Assembly: GCA_027482185.1 (NCBI GenBank)
Contig: JAIXWF010000022.1
Span: forward strand, 62,001-126,000
Direction: 5' to 3'
Source of the DNA: Opitutaceae bacterium
GTDB lineage: Bacteria > Verrucomicrobiota > Verrucomicrobiia > Opitutales > Opitutaceae
Length of the DNA: 64,000 nucleotides
The translations under genes were made by a program, and so were the position numbers. The notes below the pieces were generated by a model, which was given only the letters and a program-made list of their open reading frames with translations, did not search any database and had not been told where the DNA came from. Of this stretch, positions 1 to 8,500 are shown piece after piece (the first letter of the stretch is position 1; each line of letters starts with the position of its first letter).

Positions 1-1
1 C

Positions 2-484
2 CGGACCAACGCCGTCACGTGGTGGGGCGATGTCGCGGAAACGAAACGCTACCTGCTCGCCACGGTGCGCGACGTCGCGGCCCGTTTCGGCGGCGATCCG
101 GCGCGCGTGATTCTGGCCGGGTTCTCGCGCGGCGCCATCGCGGCCAACTTCATCGGCCTGCACGACGACGAGGTTGCCGGCCTCTGGCGCGGCTTCATCT
201 GCCACAGCCACTACGACGGCGTCAGCGAACGCTGGCCGTATCCCGACGCCGACCGTGCGTCGGCCTTGGCGCGCCTGCGCCGCCTCGGCGACCGGCCGCA
301 GTGGATCAGCCACGAGGGCTCCGTAGCCGCGACGGAAACCTGGTTGCGCGGCACGGGCGTGCCGGGACGTTGGACATTCCGCGCGATTCCGTTCCGCAAC
401 CATTCCCCCGATTGGGTGCTGCGCGATATTCCCGAGCGCCGCGACCTCCGCGCGTGGTTGGCGGAGATTGTAGCCACTCGATAA
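2..484 (+). CDS. alpha/beta-hydrolase-like protein, 5'-truncated
   Basis: The frame is open from the left edge, so only the C-terminal ~160 residues are visible. They contain a nucleophile elbow G-F-S-R-G (G-x-S-x-G) after a predicted beta strand (ARVILAGFSRGA) and a late His in the context FRNHSPDW that would suit the catalytic His. This fits an alpha/beta-hydrolase such as an esterase or peptidase S9-like protein, but the substrate cannot be named. The stop is TAA. An internal GTG at 65 is probably not the true start, because coding similarity continues upstream of it. Confidence 0.7.
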   Translation, partial: RTNAVTWWGDVAETKRYLLATVRDVAARFGGDPARVILAGFSRGAIAANFIGLHDDEVAGLWRGFICHSHYDGVSERWPYPDADRASALARLRRLGDRPQWISHEGSVAATETWLRGTGVPGRWTFRAIPFRNHSPDWVLRDIPERRDLRAWLAEIVATR

Positions 485-507
485 GTCCCGGCGGCCACAG
501 GTCCGTT

Positions 508-538
508 CTTTCAACCTTCACCTTTCACCTTTCAACTT
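508..538 (-). repeat. Heptad array, TTTCAAC type (antisense orientation)
   Basis: About four degenerate 7-bp units (CTTTCAAC, CTTCACC, TTTCACC, TTTCAAC) lie just downstream of the hydrolase. The GTTGAAA sense reads on the minus strand, so this is the one array in the window that does not point the same way as the gene it follows. It has no visible partner array within the window. Confidence 0.7.
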
Positions 539-606
539 CCCCCGCACCCGTGACCGACTGCGCGCTCGACAACGTGCGGTCCGGTTGTTCTCTTCCGACC
601 ATTCCG

Positions 607-684
607 ATGTCCATCCGCGCCATCATTATTGCCGCCATGATTATGATTCGCCTCGAATCAGGGCGGCGGCGCGTGACTGCATAA
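607..684 (+). CDS. Isoleucine-rich leader peptide of the downstream dehydratase
   Basis: A 25-codon frame ATG..TAA carries six Ile codons (613, 622, 625, 628, 640, 646), three of them consecutive, followed by Leu, Val and Thr codons. It lies 80 nt upstream of a threonine dehydratase gene, with a perfect intrinsic terminator between them. This is the classic layout of a transcription attenuator for branched-chain amino acid synthesis. No clear Shine-Dalgarno sequence precedes the ATG, but that is common in this window. An in-frame GTG at 574 would give a longer peptide. The peptide itself probably has no function beyond being translated. Confidence 0.72.
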   Translation: MSIRAIIIAAMIMIRLESGRRRVTA

Positions 685-746
685 CGAGAAACCAACAGTC
701 ACTTTCAACCGAAGCCCTGAGCCGAAAGCTCAGGGCTTTTTGTTTT
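658..746 (+). promoter_or_regulatory. Ribosome-mediated attenuator (antiterminator/terminator switch)
   Basis: TCAGGGC at 658-664, inside the leader frame after the Ile codons, is exactly complementary to GCCCTGA at 714-720, which is the 5' arm of the terminator at 712-746. A second stem pairs 673-679 with 696-702. A ribosome stalled at the Ile codons 622-630 would leave 658-664 free to sequester 714-720 and prevent termination. A ribosome reaching the stop codon at 682-684 would cover 658-664 and let the terminator form. The pairings are read directly; the switching is inferred from known attenuators. Confidence 0.7.
712..746 (+). terminator. Intrinsic terminator of the attenuator
   Basis: A perfect stem pairs AAGCCCTGAGC (712-722) with GCTCAGGGCTT (728-738) across a CGAAA loop. 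It runs straight into a T-rich tract ending at 746. It lies between the leader peptide and the dehydratase ATG at 765, so it would cut transcription before the structural gene. Confidence 0.85.
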
Positions 747-764
747 CCCGAATCGCCTTCCGCC

Positions 765-1778
765 ATGAATCCGCTCCCTGTCCCGACCCTCGGTCTTGCC
801 GCTGTCGCCGCCGCCCGCCGCCGCTTGGCGCACGGGCTCCGGCTCACGCCGTGCGCGCCTGCGCCCGCCCTGACGGAGATTGCCGGAATGGAAATCCGGC
901 TGAAGCGCGACGACCTCCAGCGCACCGGCTCCTTCAAGGAACGCGGCGCCCGCCACGCGCTGCTCTGCCTTTCGCCCGAGGAACGCGCCCGTGGCGTCGT
1001 TGCCGCTTCCGCGGGCAACCACGCCCTGGGCCTTGCCTACCACGGCGCCCAACTCGGATTGAAGGTGACCGTCGTCGTCCCTGCCAGCGCGCCCGCGGTG
1101 AAACTCGCCCGCTGCCGCAGTCTTGGCGCCGAGGTCGTTGTGTCCGGCGCCACCTTCGCCGCCGCCGAAGCCGAGGCGGCGGAGTTGGTGGCCGCGCGCG
1201 GGGCCACGCTGGTGCATCCCTTCGACGATCTGCGCGTCATCGCCGGCCAAGGCACGCTTGGGCTCGAGGTGCTGGAGCAGGCGCCGGACCTCGACACGAT
1301 CGTCGTGCCGGTCGGCGGTGGCGGCCTGATCGCCGGCGTGGCCACGGCCGTGAAAGCGTTGCGGCCGGACGTACGGGTCGTCGCGGTGGAGCCGGCCCAC
1401 GCCGCGGGCTTTGTCTCCGCCTACCTCGCGGGCGGGCCCGCGCCAGCGGCCTTGGCGCCGACCTTGGCCGACGGCCTCGCCGTCGCGCGCATGGGCGCGA
1501 ACACCTTCGCGCTGGCCGCGCCGCTGATCGACGACCTCGTGACGGTCACCGAGGAGGAACTCGCCCGCGCTATCGCGCTGCTCGCCCGCCGCTGCGGCGC
1601 CGTGGTTGAAGGGGCCGGCGCCGCGGCGCTCGCCGCCGCCGTGGCCGGCAAAGTGCGCGCCCGCTCCGCTGTCCTGGTCGTGAGCGGCCGCAATATCGAC
1701 CCGGCTGCGCACCGCGCCGTACTCGATGGTTGGTCCGATGCCGCCGCCGCAGCGCCACGCCTGGCCCGTGCCGCCTAA
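765..1778 (+). CDS. ilvA: Threonine dehydratase (threonine ammonia-lyase), fold-type II PLP enzyme
   Basis: This 337-residue protein would deaminate threonine (or serine) to 2-oxobutyrate, the committed step to isoleucine. The PLP lysine is K58 in GSFKERGA, and the phosphate-binding loop is the run GGGGLIAG. It matches the length of catabolic TdcB (~330) rather than ~510-residue biosynthetic IlvA, because the C-terminal ACT-like regulatory domain is absent. The isoleucine-codon attenuator directly upstream nevertheless argues for a biosynthetic role, with control by transcription attenuation instead of allosteric feedback. ATG 765 is chosen because it follows the terminator; upstream in-frame sequence lies inside the attenuator. 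A related dehydratase of the same fold cannot be excluded. Confidence 0.85.
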   Translation: MNPLPVPTLGLAAVAAARRRLAHGLRLTPCAPAPALTEIAGMEIRLKRDDLQRTGSFKERGARHALLCLSPEERARGVVAASAGNHALGLAYHGAQLGLKVTVVVPASAPAVKLARCRSLGAEVVVSGATFAAAEAEAAELVAARGATLVHPFDDLRVIAGQGTLGLEVLEQAPDLDTIVVPVGGGGLIAGVATAVKALRPDVRVVAVEPAHAAGFVSAYLAGGPAPAALAPTLADGLAVARMGANTFALAAPLIDDLVTVTEEELARAIALLARRCGAVVEGAGAAALAAAVAGKVRARSAVLVVSGRNIDPAAHRAVLDGWSDAAAAAPRLARAA

Positions 1779-1813
1779 AGCCACGTTACCGCGCCCAACG
1801 GTCGCTGTATCCG

Positions 1814-1852
1814 TCCCATAAGTCCCATAAGTCACATAGGACCCATAGGACC
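1814..1852 (+). repeat. Tandem 9-bp repeat (TCCCATAAG type)
   Basis: Four consecutive 9-bp units, TCCCATAAG, TCCCATAAG, TCACATAGG and ACCCATAGG, lie 35 bp past the dehydratase stop. The array is related in style, but not in sequence, to the 7-bp arrays elsewhere in the window. Confidence 0.85.
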
Positions 1853-1920
1853 GCTTTCCGCTTACCCCCGGCCCGCCTGCGGTGCGGTTTTTGGCTTTGT
1901 GTCCGGCCCGGCGAGGGCGC

Positions 1921-3561
1921 ATGACGCCCTCTCCCATGGAGCCTTCGTCCCAGCCGCCGCGCGACCCGCGTGATCCCCGCGACCCGCGGGAGCCGCGGCG
2001 CGACCCGCGCGCGCAACCGGGTCCTCAGGGTGGCCGCGAGGGCCGCGAACCGCGCGGCGGGCGCGATGGCCGGGGTGGGCGAGATTTCCGGCGGGGCGGG
2101 GGAGGCGGCGAGTTCCGCGGCGGGCGCGACCCGCGCCGCGACGGCGGCGGCCGCGGCCCCCAGGCCTCCCGCCAGCCGTTGCCGCCGGTCCAGCCGGCAC
2201 CGCGGGCCCCGCAGGGCGCGGCCGTCCCGCGGCCCGCGCCGGTTTCCGCCGCGGTGGCGCAGGCGGGCGTACCGCACGGCGCGACGGAACTCGGCTGGCT
2301 GCCCGACGTCGTCTGGGCCGGCGAAAAGTGGGAAACGGGGTTGGCGTTCTTTGCGGATGCGCAGGGCCGGATCACGCGGTTTTCCCGCGAGGCGGCCGAT
2401 CTTGCGCAGGCGCGGCGGCTGGCCGGCCAGGCTGCGTTGCCCGGTCTGGTGAACGTTCACTCCCAGGCGTTGCAGCGCGTGTTGCGCGGCCGGCTCGATG
2501 CGGCGGCGTCCGCCCGCGCGAGCGAGGCCTTGGCCGGCGAGGATATCTTCGACACCGCGCGGATGGTGTTTCTCGAACTGCTGCTCGGCGGCGTGACCGT
2601 GGTCGGCGAGTTTCACACGTTGCTCCGGCAGCCCGACGGCACGCCTTGGCCGGAACCGGCTTTCGCGGCGCGGGAGATTCTCCGCGCGGCCCACGACGTC
2701 GGCATCCGCCTCGCGCTGTTCCCGGTGGCGCGAACCCGCGGCGACGCCGGCTTGCGTCGCGAAACCGTCGCGACGGCGGACGCCTTCGTGCGCGAGACGG
2801 AGCTCCTGCGCGCCGCGGTCGAGCGCGACTATCCTGCCGACGAGGCCTGGCTCGGACTTGGCGTGGCGGCGGTCGATGCGGTGACGCCCGACGAATTGAA
2901 GACGCTCGCCGCCTACGCGCGCGCGCAACGCTTTCGCCTGCAGGTGCCGCTGCCGGCGGACGCAGCCGCGACGTTCGGCGACGGCCGCACCGCCCTCGCC
3001 TGGCTCGCGGAACAGGGGGCGGTCGACAAACGCTTCACCGCCATCGTGAGCGGCGGCCTCGGCGACGAAGACCTCAAGGTTTTGGCTGCGGCGCGCGCCG
3101 CGACCGCGGTTTGCCCCGGATCGTTGCCGGCGGGCACGGATCTGGCGGCGATCGCGAAACTCACTTCTCAGGGCGCGGGCCTTGCGCTCGGCACCGGCGG
3201 CAACCGGCGCTGCGACCTGCTCGGCGAGGCGCGGCAGCTGCACGAGGCGCGGCCCGACACGGCGCCGACGGCGTGGTGGCAGGCCGCGACGGTGACCGGC
3301 GCGCGCAGCCTCGGGGCCACCGGCGGGGCGCTCGAAGTGGGCCGGCCGGCGGATTTCTTCACCGTCAATTTGTTCGATCCCGCTTTGGCCGGCGGCTCCT
3401 TGGCCACGTTGCCTGCGTTGCTCCTGTCGAATCTCGAGCGCCGCGCGATCCGCGACGTGTGGATCGGCGGCCGGCAGCGCATCAATGGCGGCCGCCATGT
3501 GAACCAAGGGCCGATCGTCGGTCGTTTTGTCGATCTGCAGAAACGGCTCTGGGGCGCCTGA
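1921..3561 (+). CDS. HutF-like amidohydrolase homologue with disordered Arg/Gly/Pro-rich N-terminus, probably catalytically inactive
   Basis: The protein has 546 residues. Residues ~10-120 are low-complexity: DPR repeats, then RGG-type GGRDGRGG runs, then Pro/Ala. From ~125 onward it resembles formimidoylglutamate deiminase (HutF) and related amidohydrolases: an N-terminal beta domain, a VNVHSQALQR segment, GEFHT, and a C-terminal GRPADFFTV strand. The metal site looks destroyed. The usual H-x-H is H180-S-Q182, the mid-barrel His motif reads LQVPLP, and the conserved Asp of the GSDS-type motif reads GTGGN. It may have become a binding or structural protein. ATG 1921 is preferred over 1936. 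It stands alone, with no hut genes around it. Confidence 0.7.
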   Translation: MTPSPMEPSSQPPRDPRDPRDPREPRRDPRAQPGPQGGREGREPRGGRDGRGGRDFRRGGGGGEFRGGRDPRRDGGGRGPQASRQPLPPVQPAPRAPQGAAVPRPAPVSAAVAQAGVPHGATELGWLPDVVWAGEKWETGLAFFADAQGRITRFSREAADLAQARRLAGQAALPGLVNVHSQALQRVLRGRLDAAASARASEALAGEDIFDTARMVFLELLLGGVTVVGEFHTLLRQPDGTPWPEPAFAAREILRAAHDVGIRLALFPVARTRGDAGLRRETVATADAFVRETELLRAAVERDYPADEAWLGLGVAAVDAVTPDELKTLAAYARAQRFRLQVPLPADAAATFGDGRTALAWLAEQGAVDKRFTAIVSGGLGDEDLKVLAAARAATAVCPGSLPAGTDLAAIAKLTSQGAGLALGTGGNRRCDLLGEARQLHEARPDTAPTAWWQAATVTGARSLGATGGALEVGRPADFFTVNLFDPALAGGSLATLPALLLSNLERRAIRDVWIGGRQRINGGRHVNQGPIVGRFVDLQKRLWGA

Positions 3562-3622
3562 GGCCGCCGCGCCCCGGTCGCGGATTGACCCGGCCGGAGC
3601 CGTCCGTTTTCTCTGCGCCCTT

Positions 3623-4501
3623 ATGTCGCTTACGCTCGTCGTCCTGGCCGCCGGCATGGGTTCCCGCTACGGCGGGTTGAAGCAGATCGATCCGGTCGGG
3701 CCGCACGGCGAAACGGTGCTCGACTACGCGGTCTTCGACGCGCTGCGCGCGGGCTTTACGCGCGTGGTGTTCGTGATCCGGCGCGATTTCGAGGCGCTCT
3801 TCCGCGAGCAGATCGGCGCGCGCTACGCGGGGCGCATCGCGGTCGACTACGTTTTCCAATCCCTCGACGCGTTGCCGCCGGGGTTCACGCCGCCGGCCGG
3901 CCGGGAGAAACCGTGGGGCACGGGCCACGCCGTCTGGTGCGCGCGGGATGCCCTGAGGGGCAATTTTGCCGTGATCAACGCGGACGATTTCTACGGCGCG
4001 GATTCCTTCGCGCAGCTCGCCGGTTTCCTGCGCGCCGCGCAGGGCGGGGCGTTCGCGATGGTGGGATTCCGCCTGGCCAACACGCTCTCGGAACACGGCG
4101 TCGTTTCCCGCGGGGTGAGCCGCGCCGATGCCGACGGCACGCTGCGCGAAATCACGGAGCACACGGGCATCGCGCCGGCGGAAGTCGGGGCCGGGAGAAA
4201 GTTTTCCGGCGAGGAGATTGTTTCGATGAACTGCTGGGGCTTCACGCCCGCGCTGTTCGCCGGGCTCGACGCGCAGTTCCGCGCGTTTCTCGCCGCCCGC
4301 GGGTCGGAGCCGAAATCCGAATTCTACCTGCCGGCCGCGGTCTCGACGATGATCGCGCGGGGCGAGGCCGCGGTGCGCGTGCTGCCGACGGCGAGCACGT
4401 GGTTCGGCGTGACCTATCGCGAGGACAAGCCGCGTGTGACCGCGGCGATTGCGGACTTGGTCGCGCGCGGGCTTTATCCGGCACGTTTGGCCGGCAGCTG
4501 A
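3623..4501 (+). CDS. Sugar-phosphate nucleotidyltransferase
   Basis: The 292-residue protein begins with the NTP-transferase signature LVVLAAGMGSRYGGLKQ (G-x-G-x-R plus the Lys that contacts the nucleotide) and has NADDF at ~120 as the likely metal/nucleotide aspartates. It should join a sugar 1-phosphate to a nucleotide, releasing pyrophosphate. Since an N-acetylhexosamine 1-kinase-like gene lies 12 kb downstream in the amino-sugar locus, a GlcNAc/GalNAc 1-phosphate uridylyltransferase role is plausible but inferred. It converges with the GntR gene, leaving a gap of only 31 bp. Confidence 0.75.
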   Translation: MSLTLVVLAAGMGSRYGGLKQIDPVGPHGETVLDYAVFDALRAGFTRVVFVIRRDFEALFREQIGARYAGRIAVDYVFQSLDALPPGFTPPAGREKPWGTGHAVWCARDALRGNFAVINADDFYGADSFAQLAGFLRAAQGGAFAMVGFRLANTLSEHGVVSRGVSRADADGTLREITEHTGIAPAEVGAGRKFSGEEIVSMNCWGFTPALFAGLDAQFRAFLAARGSEPKSEFYLPAAVSTMIARGEAAVRVLPTASTWFGVTYREDKPRVTAAIADLVARGLYPARLAGS

Positions 4502-4532
4502 ACTGGGCCGTCGGCGGGCGGGCGACGGCGCT

Positions 4533-5267
4533 TCAGCGGCCCGAAGCCGGTTTGCCGAGTTGGGTTTTCACGACGTCGCGGTGGACGCGGTTGCTGAGCC
4601 CGGCGAGATGGAGGCGCATGGCGTCGACGACGCCGTTGGTGTCGCGGGCGGCGATGAGTTTCCCGATCGCGCGGTGCGCCTCGACGACGCCGTGCACCAG
4701 CGTGGCGAGCAGGGGATGGTCGCGGCTGGCCGCGGGGATCCGCGTTTCCGGCAGGCGGTAGAAGACGTAGTTGCACTCGATCATGAGGAGATCGAAGTCG
4801 TTCACGAACCTCTCGTTGCCGCTCGCCTCGACGATCGTCTGGTGGAATTGCCAATCGAGCTCGAGCCAGCGCGGGGAAGGCGCGTTCGGCGCCTCGCGGA
4901 CCATGGCGTCGCAGATCAGGTCGAGTTGCACGAGGTCGGTGGCGGAGCGGTTGTGGCAGGCGGCGCGGGCGGCGGCGAGTTCGATGGCCTCGCGGTATTC
5001 GTGGAGATGGGTGACCTCGGCCGGGCCGTAGTCGCGCAGCCGGAGGCCGCGGTTGACCTCGTCCTTCAGCAAAATGCCTTTCGAAACCAGCTTTTGCAGG
5101 CCCTCGCGCACCGGAATGCGGCTCAGCTCGAGCTTGGCGGCGAGGTCGCGCTCCACGAGGCGGTCGCCGGGCAGGTAGGCCTCCGAAAAGATCAGGCGCA
5201 CCAGTTTCTGCAGGTTGGGCGGCGTGCGGTCGATCCGGGGTTCAAAGACGCGGCGGCGTTTCGGCAT
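4533..5267 (-). CDS. GntR-family transcriptional regulator, FCD (FadR) subfamily, NanR-like
   Basis: The protein has 244 residues. An N-terminal winged helix (~15-80, with LSRIPVREGLQKLVSKGIL as the recognition region) is followed by an all-helical FCD domain with the expected metal ligands, Asp/His in DWQFHQTIVEASGNERF and further His in HGVVEAH and MRLHL. FCD regulators sense small organic acids and sugars acids; E. coli NanR, which senses sialic acid and binds GGTATA repeats, belongs here. TGGTATGCCA at 5335 and TGGTATACCT at 5444 lie in the shared intergenic region with the TonB receptor, so this protein is the natural candidate to bind them and repress both itself and the locus. Ligand identity is inferred. 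Confidence 0.82.
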   Translation of the reverse strand: MPKRRRVFEPRIDRTPPNLQKLVRLIFSEAYLPGDRLVERDLAAKLELSRIPVREGLQKLVSKGILLKDEVNRGLRLRDYGPAEVTHLHEYREAIELAAARAACHNRSATDLVQLDLICDAMVREAPNAPSPRWLELDWQFHQTIVEASGNERFVNDFDLLMIECNYVFYRLPETRIPAASRDHPLLATLVHGVVEAHRAIGKLIAARDTNGVVDAMRLHLAGLSNRVHRDVVKTQLGKPASGR

Positions 5268-5334
5268 TTCGCCCGGGAGCCAACACGCCGGCCCCGGCCC
5301 TGAAAAGGCCTAATCGCGGCCGCGCCCGCGCCCG

Positions 5335-5344
5335 TGGTATGCCA
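5335..5344. promoter_or_regulatory. Putative GntR/NanR-like operator TGGTATGCCA
   Basis: Palindromic site with one mismatch to the perfect TGGTATACCA sites at 12022 and 12093. It lies 68 bp upstream of the regulator gene, so it may mediate autoregulation. It has the GGTAT core of E. coli NanR half-sites. Confidence 0.55.
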
Positions 5345-5443
5345 GACCGCCGCCGTCGGCGCCGCCCGGCGCAGCCGATTTCTCCTGCGTGAATTCCGGG
5401 AGACGACCGGGAAACCCCTTGACCGGCTCCCGTCGTCGCCGTT

Positions 5444-5453
5444 TGGTATACCT
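5444..5453. promoter_or_regulatory. Putative GntR/NanR-like operator TGGTATACCT
   Basis: Nine of ten bases match TGGTATACCA. It lies 74 bp before the TonB-dependent receptor ATG and probably overlaps its promoter. Confidence 0.65.
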
Positions 5454-5526
5454 AAATGGCGTCGGCCGGACGGCGCCGGTGTCCCCGCCCCGCGCTCCGG
5501 ATTCCCCGGCCGTTTCCTTTCCCGCC

Positions 5527-8500
5527 ATGTCCCTGCTTCCGCCCAAGCTCCTGTTGCCGTCCGTCTGCGCCGTGTTGTTCGTCCTGCTGCTGCCGGTCCG
5601 GCTGGCCGCGCAGGCCGCCGCCGGCACGATCGAGGGGCGGGTGAGCCACGCCGCCGCCGGCGCCAATCTCAAGCAGGTGCGGCTCGCGGTCGACGGCACG
5701 GTGCTGGAGGCGTTCACCGACGAGGCCGGCGAGTTCCGGCTCGCCGGCGTGCCGGCCGGGGAGGTCACCGTGCGTGCCTCCGTGGCCGGGTTCGCCCCGC
5801 AGGCGGTGCGCGTGCGCGTCGCCCCGGGCGGCACGGTGCGGCAGGATTTCGATCTCGGGGCGCGGCCCGCGGCCCCGGCCGGCCCCGGCGCCCCGGCCAA
5901 GGACCAGACGGTCGTGCTCGACGCCTTCACGGTGGCGGAACGCGAACTCAGCGCCCAGGCCGCGGCGCTCCAGGAGCAGCGCACGGCGCCGAATCTGAAG
6001 AACGTCGTCGCCTTCGAGGAATTCGGCGATCTCGGCGACGGCAATCCCGGCGAGTTCCTCAAGTTCGTGCCCGGCATCCAGGTCGCGATGTCGCCCGCGA
6101 TTCCCAGCGAAGCCTCGATCCGCGGCATGCCCGGCAGCGGCACGCTGCTCACGATCGACGGCGTGGAACTTTCCTCGGACGGACCCGCGGGCCGCGGCGC
6201 CGGTTTCACGGCTTCGAATGTCGCCAACATCGACCGCATCGAGATCACGAAGGTGCCGACGCCCGACATGCCCGCCAACGCCGTCGGCGGCATGATCAAC
6301 GTCGTCGGCAAGAGCGGTTTCAGCCGCCGCGAAGCCCAGTTCACTTACAACGTTTTCGGCCTCCTCACGACGAAGGAGCCGTTTTCCCGGCTCGGCCGCG
6401 AACTGTTCTCCTCGGGCAGCGCGGACGCCTCGACCGGCGGCGCGCATTTCCGGCCCGGGTTCGATTTCACGTACGTGCGGCCGATCAACCGCAGCCTCGC
6501 GGTGTCGCTGAGCGGCGGCCGCAACGTGCGCTGGGAGGACAAAGACAACCTCGCGCCCACCTGGAACCGCGTGGCCGGCATCCAGACGCAGAGCTCGGTC
6601 GCCGCGCAGATCGCGGCCCGCGAACGCAACGTCGCCTCCGTGCGCGTCGACTGGCGCCCCGGCGCCTCCCACACGCTCTTTGCGAATCTCCAATTCACGA
6701 ACGACAACGTCTCGTCGCGCATCTACACCTTCACCCAGGCTTACGGCGCCGGCGCCACCGGCGGGGAAAACTTCACGCAGGGCGCCGCCACGGCCGTCGG
6801 CACGACGACCCTCGCCACCACCTACCGCGAGCAGCTCAAGGACACGTGGCACGGTGCGCTCGGCCACCGTTTCGAACGCGCGGGTTGGAAAATCGAGTCC
6901 ACCCTCGCGCGCTCCCAGTCCCGCCGCCGCACCCGCAGCGCCGAACCCGGCCGCGAGTTCTTCGGCACGACCAGCGCCACGCTTGCCGGCCTCGTGCTCC
7001 GCGCCGACAACTTCGGCGAGCAGCGCTTCGGCACGCCGCCCACCGTCGTCGGCACGACCCGCACCGGCCAACCGGTCGATATCAACGACGGCCGCCTCTA
7101 CACGCTCAACACCGCCACCTCGCCGCAGGAACCGCTCATGACCAACGCGCTCACGACGGCGAAATTCGCCGTCAGCCGGGCCCTGCCGTTCCGCCTGCCC
7201 GTCCTCGTGAAGGCCGGCGTCGACTGGTCCCTCAACGAGCGCGATCTCCGCACCGAGACCCGCACCTGGAACTTCCGGCCGACCTTCGCCGCCGGTTCGC
7301 CGGAGCGCCTCGCGGGCAGCTACGATCTCATCAACCAGGGTTACAGCGACCAGCGCGCCTTCACCAGCGGGCTCCGCGTGCGCTGGATCGATCCGCGCAA
7401 GGTCTACGCCCTCTACACCGCCAACCCGTCCTGGTTCGTCCTCAACGAAGCCGCCTACCACACCTCCCGCGTGAACGGCTCGCAGGCGCTCGACGAGGCA
7501 ATCACCGCTCCGTATCTCCGCACCGATCTCAAGCTCCTCGACAACCGGCTCTGGATCGCCGGCGGCGTGCGCTACGAGCGCACCGACAACGAGGGCGTCG
7601 GCGGCCTCAACGACATTCGCGCCACCTACCAGCAGGATGCCGCCGGCAACCTGATCCGCAATGCCGCCGGCCAACCCGTCCGCGTCCCGGGCGACGCCCT
7701 CGCGCTCGCGCGGCTCCAGTACCGGGAACGCGCCGCGTCCGGGAAAAAGCACTACGGCGATTTCTACCCCAGCCTCAACACGAGCTGGTCGTTCTCAGAG
7801 AACCTCGTCGCCCGCGCCGCCTACGCCCGCACCATCGGCCGGCCCGACGTCAACTTCATCGTGCCCACCCGCTCGATCGCCGATCCGGCCGCGGCGGAAA
7901 ACAACCGCGTGATCAACGCCACCAACCCCGGCCTCGGGCCCTGGTCCGCCGACAACTACGATCTCAGTTTCGAGTCCTACGGCGTGAAGGGCGCCACCGT
8001 CGCCCTCAGCCTGTTCCGCAAGAACATCTCCGGCTTCTTCGTCGCGACGCGCAGCGACGCCACCCTCGCGCTGCTCGCCGAGATGGGGCTCAGCGACGAT
8101 TACCTCGACTACGACGTCATCACGACCCGCAACTCCGCGAATTCCGTGCGCGTCGACGGCTTCGAATGGAGCTGGCGCCAGTCGCTCAAGCCGTTCGCCG
8201 GCCTGCCCGCCTGGACCCGCGGCATCCAACTCTGGGTCAACGGCACGCACCTCGACGTCGGCGGTTCGGGCGCGGACGAATTCTCCGGCTATTCGCCGCG
8301 CATCATCAATTGGGGCGCCAGTTACGCCACCGCCCGCTTCCTCCTGAAATACAATGTCTCCCGGATCGGCCGCCAGCGCGCGGCGTTGGACCCCGTCAGC
8401 GCCACGGTCCCGCCCGGGACCTACCAGGCGCAGGACACGCGCATGGTCGCCGACGGCAGCGTCGAGTACCGCTTCCACCGCAAGTTCGCCGTCTACGCCT

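Noticed and set aside
765-1778. Dehydratase starting at 585 (397 residues)
   Set aside because: The extension would translate through the attenuator and terminator and adds no conserved sequence.
5452-7752. 766-codon minus-strand frame opposite the TonB receptor
   Set aside because: Antisense shadow of a strongly supported gene; composition is Gly/Arg/Glu-rich with no motif.
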